64,000 nt of DNA from Paractinoplanes abujensis (GTDB taxonomy: Bacteria; Actinomycetota; Actinomycetes; Mycobacteriales; Micromonosporaceae), in assembly GCF_014204895.1 (NCBI RefSeq), contig NZ_JACHMF010000001.1, positions 3,100,001 to 3,164,000 on the forward strand. The letters run 5' to 3'. The notes beneath the pieces were generated by a model. That model had not been told where the DNA came from. It made no database searches and worked only from the letters and a program-made list of their open reading frames with translations. A program made the translations under genes and the position numbers. The number at the start of each line of letters is the position of its first letter. The stretch's first letter is position 1. Shown piece by piece: positions 59,211-64,000 of this stretch.

Positions 59211-60092
59211 ATGACTCCGGCCGCCCTGCTGGCGCAACGTCTGGCGCGCGCGGGAATCAGCGACGTCGTCACCGTCGAGCCGGTCAGCGGCGGGCTGGCC
59301 GCACTGGCCGGCATAGCGCACCGCGACGACGCGCCACCGGTCTTCGTCAAAACCTTCGCGGAAGCGCCGGACGGGGACGCCTTCGCCGCCGAGGCCGAGG
59401 GGCTGACGGTCCTGCGCGAGCTCGGCGGCCTGCCCACCCCCGACGTGCTCGTGGCCGGCCCCGAGTTGCTCGTGTTGTCGCTCCTGCAGCCGCGACCGCG
59501 CGACGAAGCCTTCTGGGAACGGTTCGCCCACGCGCTCGCTCACCTGCATCTGAGCACCGGCCACCCGCGCTTCGGATGGCACCGCGACAACTGGCTGGGC
59601 CGCCGCCGGCAGGTCAACACGTGGGCCGGCGACGGCTTCGCCTTCTTCGCCGAGCACCGGCTGCTGCGCTGGCTCCCCGAGCCCCGCGTGCGGGCCGCGC
59701 TCGGATCCGCCGACCGGACCGCGCTGGAACGGCTCTGCGACCGGCTCCCCGAGCTGCTGCCCCAGCGGCCGGCCACCCTGACCCACGGCGACCTGTGGGC
59801 CCAGAACGTGCTGGCCACCGCCGACGGACGAGCGGCGCTGATCGACCCCGCGGTGTCCTACACGTGGGCCGAGGTCGACCTGGCGCACCTCTGGACCACG
59901 GCGCCGCCACCCGAGTCGCGGCGCTTCTTCGACGTCTACGCCGACCTGACCGGCCTGGACGACGACTGGCCGGCCCGCATGCCGATCATCCAGCTCCGCC
60001 AGCACCTGGCCGTCCTGGCTCAGTTCGACGACGACTGGGGCGCCGCCGACCTGATCCGCGCCACGCTGGCCCCGTTCCGCCCGCGCACGTGA
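59211..60092 (+). CDS. Fructosamine kinase-family protein
   Basis: A 293-residue protein kinase-like-fold enzyme of the fructosamine/ketosamine-3-kinase family, which phosphorylates glycated amines so that they decay. Landmarks are GGLAALAGIAH (nucleotide loop region), PPVFVKTFAE (Lys), FAEHRLLRWL, the catalytic loop THGDLWAQNVL and metal-binding ALIDPAVSYTWAEVDLAHL. It starts 3 bp after tetR ends and is presumably co-transcribed. Confidence 0.88.
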   Translation: MTPAALLAQRLARAGISDVVTVEPVSGGLAALAGIAHRDDAPPVFVKTFAEAPDGDAFAAEAEGLTVLRELGGLPTPDVLVAGPELLVLSLLQPRPRDEAFWERFAHALAHLHLSTGHPRFGWHRDNWLGRRRQVNTWAGDGFAFFAEHRLLRWLPEPRVRAALGSADRTALERLCDRLPELLPQRPATLTHGDLWAQNVLATADGRAALIDPAVSYTWAEVDLAHLWTTAPPPESRRFFDVYADLTGLDDDWPARMPIIQLRQHLAVLAQFDDDWGAADLIRATLAPFRPRT

Positions 60093-60164
60093 CCGCGGCC
60101 ACCCACGACTGCCGCCACCACCCCGGCCCGTCATCGGCGCACCCCGGCCCCGCCCCCATGTCCG

Positions 60165-60764
60165 TCACCGGCGCACGCAGGGCGAACCCGCGGCGATCGG
60201 CTCGCCGCACAAGCCGCACCACGACGCCGGGACCGTCTCGTGGCACATCGCCGCGTAGATCGTCGGCGCGGCGTCGAAGACCTGCCACGGGCGCCGGGCG
60301 AAGTAGCGCACGACCCAGCGGTCGCGCCCGGGTGGCCAACCGGCCAGCACGGCTTGGACGGCGACGTCCGGTCCGCGCCACCACACCTCGGCCGGCCCGC
60401 TCGCTTGCGGGACGGGCGGCGGCAGACCGGCTTCGTCGGCGATCGGCCCCACGTCCGACGGGGTGAAGCACTCGAAGACCTGGTGGAACCAGGTGTGCAC
60501 CTCGAAGAGCATCGCGGGCCGCTCGAGCCGCTGCTCGAGGGAGCGGTCGATGACGCGGTACGGCAGCCGGCCGGGGCCCATGATGGTGCGGCCGTCGGCC
60601 AGCACGTCCAGGCCCCATGTCCAGGAGCCGTCAACGATGCCGGGGAAGGCTGGTCCGTACGGGGTGTCGAGGACTGAATTGTCGCCCTCCAGGCCGTACT
60701 CCATCGGGTTGCCGCCGGTGACGGAGTAGGACAGGCCGCCGTATCGGTCCTCGAAGGCGACCAT
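60165..60764 (-). CDS. Hypothetical protein, possibly SUKH-related, with a start problem
   Basis: A 199-residue frame from ATG 60764 (VAFEDRYGGLSYSVTGG). The FE-x-x-YGGL pattern is like the start of SUKH/SMI1-type immunity domains. The C-terminus has a Cys-rich CxxC...C end (WCGLCGEPIAAGSPC), perhaps a zinc knuckle. The frame stays open and coding-like for 47 codons upstream (SEEAIRSAASDPRLIDV precedes the ATG) to a stop at 60906-60908, but with no ATG, GTG or TTG. The natural N-terminus may be lost or begin at a weak codon. Function unknown. Confidence 0.6.
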   Translation of the reverse strand: MVAFEDRYGGLSYSVTGGNPMEYGLEGDNSVLDTPYGPAFPGIVDGSWTWGLDVLADGRTIMGPGRLPYRVIDRSLEQRLERPAMLFEVHTWFHQVFECFTPSDVGPIADEAGLPPPVPQASGPAEVWWRGPDVAVQAVLAGWPPGRDRWVVRYFARRPWQVFDAAPTIYAAMCHETVPASWCGLCGEPIAAGSPCVRR

Positions 60765-60976
60765 GACGTCGATCAGTCGCGGGTCGGAGGCCGCGGAGCG
60801 GATGGCCTCTTCCGACGTGTGCGGGAGGCGTCGCGAGCGTTGCCGGAGGAAGCGGCGTACGCGGGGCGAGGTTCGCGAGTCGTCAGCGATGTATATGGGC
60901 GAACCCTAGCAGCTCGATGATGCCAAATAGATAGACGTGGGTTGATATCCGGACAGAGGGCTGCGATGCTTCCACT

Positions 60977-60990
60977 TGGGAGCGCTCCCA
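60977..60990. promoter_or_regulatory. CebR-type operator TGGGAGCGCTCCCA
   Basis: An exact 14-bp palindrome identical to the consensus bound by CebR, the cellobiose-responsive repressor of Streptomyces and relatives. It lies 37 bp before the start of the AA10 oxidase gene. Confidence 0.92.
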
Positions 60991-61026
60991 CCTATCCCCC
61001 CATCCCCGACGAACGGAGGACAGATC

Positions 61027-61665
61027 ATGACGCCTCGTCCCCGCTGGGTGCTGGTCGTGCTTCTCGCCCTCGTGGCCGGCCTGCTTCCCTTCAGCGGCGC
61101 GGCCCAGGCCCACGGCACCATCATCAACCCGGCCAGCCGGGCCTATCAGTGCTGGAAGTCCTGGGGCAGCCAGCACACCAACCCGGCCATGCAGCAGCAG
61201 GATCCGATGTGCTGGCAGGCGTTCCAGGCCAACCCCGACACCATGTGGAACTGGATGAGCGCCCTGCGCGACGGCCTGGGCGGCCAGTTCCAGGCCCGCA
61301 CGCCCGACGGCCAGCTCTGCAGCAACGGCCTGACCCGCAACGACAGCCTCAACCGGACCGGGGCCTGGAAGACGACCAACGTCTCCCGCAACTTCACCGT
61401 CCAGCTGTACGACCAGGCCAGCCACGGCGCCGACTACTTCCGCGTCTACGTCAGCAAGCAGGGGTTCAACCCGGCCACCCAGAGCCTGGGCTGGGGCAAC
61501 CTCGACTTCATCACGCAGACCGGCCGGTACGCCCCGGCGCAGAACATCTCGTTCAACATCTCCACCTCCGGCTACACCGGGCACCACGTGCTCTTCGTGA
61601 TCTGGCAGGCGTCGCACCTGGACCAGGCCTACATGTGGTGCAGCGACGTGAATTTCACCGCATGA
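61027..61665 (+). CDS. AA10 lytic polysaccharide monooxygenase
   Basis: A 212-residue secreted copper enzyme that cuts cellulose or chitin oxidatively. The ATG at 61027 follows GGAGGA. The signal peptide ends in AAQA, exposing H29 as the mature N-terminus (HGTIINPASRAYQCW), which forms half of the copper histidine brace. The second brace His is likely in ASHGADYFRVYVSKQGF. GHHVLFVIWQASHLDQAYMWCSDVNF at the end is typical. No binding module is present. The CebR box upstream points to induction by cello-oligosaccharides, so cellulose is the likelier substrate. Confidence 0.95.
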   Translation: MTPRPRWVLVVLLALVAGLLPFSGAAQAHGTIINPASRAYQCWKSWGSQHTNPAMQQQDPMCWQAFQANPDTMWNWMSALRDGLGGQFQARTPDGQLCSNGLTRNDSLNRTGAWKTTNVSRNFTVQLYDQASHGADYFRVYVSKQGFNPATQSLGWGNLDFITQTGRYAPAQNISFNISTSGYTGHHVLFVIWQASHLDQAYMWCSDVNFTA

Positions 61666-62171
61666 AGCGTTACGTAGGAGTGGCGGCGATCCTGCTCGCG
61701 GTTGCGGGCGGGATCGCCGTCCTGTGTGCGGATCCGCCGGACGTGCCGGCGCAGGTCACCGCCCGGATGCGCGACATCCTGGAGCAGTCGAGCCCGGAGC
61801 AGCACAGCCACGCGGGTCACACCGGGCAGCCGGGCGAGGTGGTCTGCGGGGTGCGCGTCTACGGCTACGAGCCGCCGGACGCGGGCGCGCTCACCGACGT
61901 ACGGGAGATCTATGGTTTTCACCTGTGCGGCGTGGCCGAGGACAAGCGGCCGTGGGACGTGGCGGTCAAGCTGGCCGGGCCGGTGATTCTCGACCTGTCG
62001 GCGCAGCCGCCCGCCATCCGCGTCGTCGAGGCCACCGCTGAGGTCAAGTACGTCGACCGGCTGCGCGAGATGTTCCCGGCGAAGTACGCGGATCTGGCGC
62101 AGAAGGAGGCACTGACCGAGGACGAGACGGCCGAGCTGCGCCGCCGGTACGACAGCGCGGCCGGGCTCTGA
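61662..62171 (+). CDS. Secreted or anchored hypothetical protein behind the LPMO gene
   Basis: A 169-residue protein of unknown family. The N-terminus (KRYVGVAAILLAVAGGIAVL) is a signal or membrane anchor. The mature part contains a His-rich QHSHAGH segment, two Cys (VVCGVRV, FHLCGVAE) and a C-terminal charged helix with DLAQKEALTEDETAELRRRYD. The ATG overlaps the LPMO stop (ATGA), so it shares CebR control. The His-rich stretch after the anchor raises the possibility of copper handling for the LPMO. Confidence 0.7.
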   Translation: MKRYVGVAAILLAVAGGIAVLCADPPDVPAQVTARMRDILEQSSPEQHSHAGHTGQPGEVVCGVRVYGYEPPDAGALTDVREIYGFHLCGVAEDKRPWDVAVKLAGPVILDLSAQPPAIRVVEATAEVKYVDRLREMFPAKYADLAQKEALTEDETAELRRRYDSAAGL

Positions 62172-62174
62172 ACC

Positions 62175-62894
62175 TCACCAGTCCATCCACCCGTCCAGGC
62201 TGGGTTTGCGCAGGATCGCGGGCTCGTCGTAGTCGATCGCGGTCAGCCACTGCGTGCCCGGCCGCTCCCGATGACCGAGCCGGGCCAGATCCCGTACAAC
62301 GATGGGGATGTGCAGCGCCCCGAAGACCACCGCGACCTCCGCGTCCTCGGCCGCGAACTCGGTGTCGATCTCGTGCATCACGTGGAGCAGTTCGTCCTCG
62401 CGCTGAACGTCGAGCTCGTCGCGCGGCACCACGGTGTGGTCATGCAGGTTCTTCCAGTCCACCTGGGTGGCCAGCCAGTCGCCGGCGCGGGCCATGTGCC
62501 AGGCCAGGAACGGTGTGCTCAGGTGGGCCAGCACCTGCTCCTCGACGGACATCCGGCGTTCCGGGTCCGCGTCCGGGGCCAGGAACGCATCCGGGAAGAT
62601 GATCGGGACGCCGAGGGCGCGGTAGTCGATGTCCTGCGGCACCAGGTCACGAGCGGCGCGCTGCCGGGCCAGGCGCATGGCATTGGCGTACGTCATGCCG
62701 GTCGAGCTCGGCCCGTCCCAGATCTCGGCGATCACCGCCGAGCACGACCGCAGCCGCTGCCAGATCGCCCAGTAGTAGTCGGCGTGCCCCATGTGGATCG
62801 TCGGGATGATCACCCAGCGCAGCCCGCCGGCGGGTCGCTGGAAGACCGACACGGACGTCCGGAACCCGAGCTCGCTCATCTCGGTCAGCTGCAT
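62175..62894 (-). CDS. TraB/PrgY-like family protein
   Basis: A 239-residue soluble protein with the TraB/TIKI-type pattern. The N-terminal conserved VIIPTIHMGHADYYWAIWQRL is followed by AVIAEIWDGPSSTG, and the C-terminal VAVVFGALHIPIVVRDLAR carries the paired GxxH motif. TIKI relatives are metalloproteases, but bacterial members are mostly uncharacterised. The start at 62894 (MQLTEMSELGFRTS) is used; the longer frame upstream lacks similarity. It converges on the LPMO gene pair with a 3-bp gap. Confidence 0.78.
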   Translation of the reverse strand: MQLTEMSELGFRTSVSVFQRPAGGLRWVIIPTIHMGHADYYWAIWQRLRSCSAVIAEIWDGPSSTGMTYANAMRLARQRAARDLVPQDIDYRALGVPIIFPDAFLAPDADPERRMSVEEQVLAHLSTPFLAWHMARAGDWLATQVDWKNLHDHTVVPRDELDVQREDELLHVMHEIDTEFAAEDAEVAVVFGALHIPIVVRDLARLGHRERPGTQWLTAIDYDEPAILRKPSLDGWMDW

Positions 62895-62981
62895 GCCCGC
62901 AAGGATAGGAAGCGGTAACCAGCCGACTACGCCGCACATGCGCACTGGAGTTGAGCCGCGCGGCCGACCAGAGTGCGATGC

Positions 62982-63182
62982 ATGCCGACCCGATACGCCG
63001 ACCCGCCGATGGAGCAGATGCTGCGTCGCCTCCCGGCCCGGCATCGCGAAGTCCTCGTGGCCACCTACTTCCGCGGCCGCACGACCACCGAGGCGGCCCA
63101 CGTGCTCGGCCTGCCCCCGAAAGCGGTCAAGGCCCGGCTCTACGAGGCGATGCGGGAGCTCTCCGACATGCGCTTCTGCTGA
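62982..63182 (+). CDS. Small sigma-region-4-like HTH protein, candidate PopR-type regulator
   Basis: A 66-residue protein that is essentially one sigma-70 region 4-type helix-turn-helix: MLRRLPARHREVLVATYFRG, then TTTEAAHVLGLPPKAVKARLYEAMRELSDMRF. A GTG at 62973 would add three residues. It lacks region 2, so it cannot be a sigma factor alone. It sits directly upstream of the clpP pair, and its stop codon lies in the centre of the first PopR-like palindrome. A small regulator of the clpP operon, like PopR of Streptomyces, is the likely role. A sigma-factor remnant is the alternative. Confidence 0.65.
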   Translation: MPTRYADPPMEQMLRRLPARHREVLVATYFRGRTTTEAAHVLGLPPKAVKARLYEAMRELSDMRFC

Positions 63183-63211
63183 CAGCAGACGGCCTGTCTG
63201 CTGACGGCAGA
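63175..63211. promoter_or_regulatory. Tandem PopR-like boxes before the clpP pair
   Basis: TCTGCTGACAGCAGA (63175-63189) is a perfect dyad, and TCTGCTGACGGCAGA (63197-63211) has one mismatch. Their centres are 22 bp apart. Both fit the TCTGCC-N3-GGCAGA motif described for PopR control of clpP3-clpP4 in Streptomyces lividans, with one arm base changed. Confidence 0.8.
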
Positions 63212-63271
63212 TCGGCTTGGTGTCCGGCCCGTACGGCTCCCATGGTGGTCCCGAGAGAGCGAGGGGATCAC

Positions 63272-63880
63272 ATGACTCAACCGATTGCCGGATCGATCGA
63301 CGACCAGGTGGCCGCGCGGCTGCTGCATCAGCGCATCGTCGTGCTGGGCCAGGAGGTGGACGACCAGATCGCCAACCGGCTGTGCGGCCAGTTGCTGCTG
63401 CTGTCGGCCGAGGACCCGCGGGCCGTCATCAGCCTCTACATCAACTCGCCGGGCGGGTCGGTCAGCGCCGGGCTGGCCATCTACGACACCATGCGGCTGA
63501 TTCCCAACGAGGTCAGCACGCTGGCCTTGGGTCTGGCCGGCAGCATGGGCCAGTTCCTGCTGACGGCGGGCGCGCCGGGCAAGCGGTTCAGCCTGCCGCA
63601 CGCGCAGATCCTGATGCACCAGGGCTCGGCCGGGTTCGGCGGCACGGCGGCCGACGTGGAGATCTACGCCGACCAGCTGGAACGGGTGGGTACGACACTG
63701 CTGCGGCTGACCGCCGAGCACACCGGGCAGCCGATCGAGGTGGTGGAACGGGACAGCCGCCGCGATCGCTGGTTCACCGCCGGACAGGCCCGGGCGTACG
63801 GGCTGATCGATCACGTCCTGGACAGCGTGGACGACGTGCGCCCCGAGATGACCCGGCAGCCGATGGGGCTGAGCGCATGA
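63272..63880 (+). CDS. clpP: ATP-dependent Clp protease proteolytic subunit (secondary pair, first gene)
   Basis: A 202-residue ClpP. The ATG at 63272 follows GAGGGG. The catalytic Ser is S91 in [11 protein letters not shown] and the His is H116 in [12 protein letters not shown]. The Asp is in [12 protein letters not shown] (D161 or D165). Substrate-channel segment [20 protein letters not shown] is intact. There is no tig or clpX next to it, unlike the housekeeping clpP1P2 locus, and PopR-like boxes precede it. It is therefore the conditional clpP3-clpP4-type pair, acting with a Clp/Hsp100 unfoldase. Confidence 0.93.
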   Translation: MTQPIAGSIDDQVAARLLHQRIVVLGQEVDDQIANRLCGQLLLLSAEDPRAVISLYINSPGGSVSAGLAIYDTMRLIPNEVSTLALGLAGSMGQFLLTAGAPGKRFSLPHAQILMHQGSAGFGGTAADVEIYADQLERVGTTLLRLTAEHTGQPIEVVERDSRRDRWFTAGQARAYGLIDHVLDSVDDVRPEMTRQPMGLSA

Positions 63881-64000
63881 GCCAGTACACAATTCCCACC
63901 GTCGTCGAGAAAACTCCCAACGGCGAACGGGCGTACGACATCTATTCGCGGCTGCTGTCCGACCGGATCATCTTCCTCGGCACCGAGATCGACGACGGCG
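63877..64000 (+). CDS. clpP: ATP-dependent Clp protease proteolytic subunit (second gene, partial)
   Basis: The first 41 codons are visible before the window ends. [20 protein letters not shown] and [18 protein letters not shown] form the standard ClpP N-terminus with the ring-axis loop. The ATG overlaps the stop of the first clpP (ATGA), giving a translationally coupled heteromeric pair. Confidence 0.92.
   Translation, partial: MSQYTIPTVVEKTPNGERAYDIYSRLLSDRIIFLGTEIDDG

Noticed and set aside
62982..63182. Considered as an ECF sigma factor
   Set aside because: Only the region 4-type helix-turn-helix is present; there is no region 2 in any frame upstream, so it cannot direct RNA polymerase by itself.
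1..64000. tRNA, rRNA genes, insertion sequences or phage genes
   Set aside because: None was seen on either strand; no transposase, integrase or terminal inverted repeats were recognised.

Overview
The window is about 64 kb of very GC-rich DNA with short, tightly packed operons. Most neighbouring genes share ATGA, GTGA or TGATG stop/start overlaps. Codon use, F420-type (LLM) chemistry, a full chemosensory operon, a CebR-type operator on a cellulose oxidase gene and a PopR-type clpP pair all point to a mycelial actinobacterium. The Micromonosporaceae (Actinoplanes-like) fit best. This is inference, because no rRNA or other taxonomic marker is present.

Layout. 1-12.3 kb: a partial secreted ALF-repeat protein, a YibE/F membrane protein, then a left-reading operon gntR - CoA-transferase - hyuA - hyuB - isochorismatase. 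An HMG-CoA-lyase-type gene reads away from gntR, with two copies of a TTGyATGCAA operator between them. Small hydrolases, an EthD protein and an HxlR regulator follow. 12.3-23 kb: a complete catabolic kynurenine module reads left (tryptophan dioxygenase, kynureninase, kynurenine 3-monooxygenase, semialdehyde dehydrogenase, 4-oxalocrotonate decarboxylase, 2-aminomuconate deaminase, 3-hydroxyanthranilate dioxygenase, ACMS decarboxylase). A divergent Lrp/AsnC regulator, an XRE-cupin regulator and a formamidase-like hydrolase flank it. Together they can take tryptophan to 2-oxopent-4-enoate. 23-38.3 kb: one 12-gene left-reading operon. It encodes a peptide-type ABC importer (binding protein, two permeases, both ATPases fused into one protein), one HyuA, two tandem HyuB paralogues, an amidohydrolase, a SnoaL-like protein, a zinc-type dehydrogenase, a TIGR04076 protein and an F420-type oxidoreductase. 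This looks like an uptake-and-opening pathway for an unidentified cyclic amide or peptide-like compound.

38.4-39.6 kb: an XRE regulator diverges from an extra methionine aminopeptidase. 39.7-50.2 kb: a 10-gene chemosensory operon without any membrane receptor. It has a soluble protein with two tandem MCP signalling tips, a triple CheW, CheB, a HEAT-repeat protein, CheR, a response regulator, CheA, a small STAS-like protein, CheY, and a soluble MCP-like protein that appears to carry a CheZ-type phosphatase motif. 50.6-54.2 kb: two large genes of unknown function, a four-helix membrane protein and a soluble partner with an ACT-like segment. 54.2-58.6 kb: a phosphodiesterase/nuclease, a scrap-yard of degenerate duplicated fragments, a matrixin-like protease that seems to have lost its start codon, and a flavin disulfide oxidoreductase plus DUF308 gene under a TetR operator pair. 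58.6-64 kb: TetR, fructosamine-kinase-type protein, a hypothetical protein, an AA10 polysaccharide monooxygenase with a perfect CebR box, a TraB-like protein, a small sigma-region-4-like protein and a secondary clpP pair with PopR-like boxes. The second clpP gene runs off the right edge.

The most notable points are the MCP/CheZ-like fusion and the double-tip MCP, the 12-gene hydantoinase/importer operon, the unknown membrane/ACT pair, in-frame repeat expansions in three unrelated proteins, two decayed gene-fragment duplications, and strong over-representation of the palindrome CCGTACGG.
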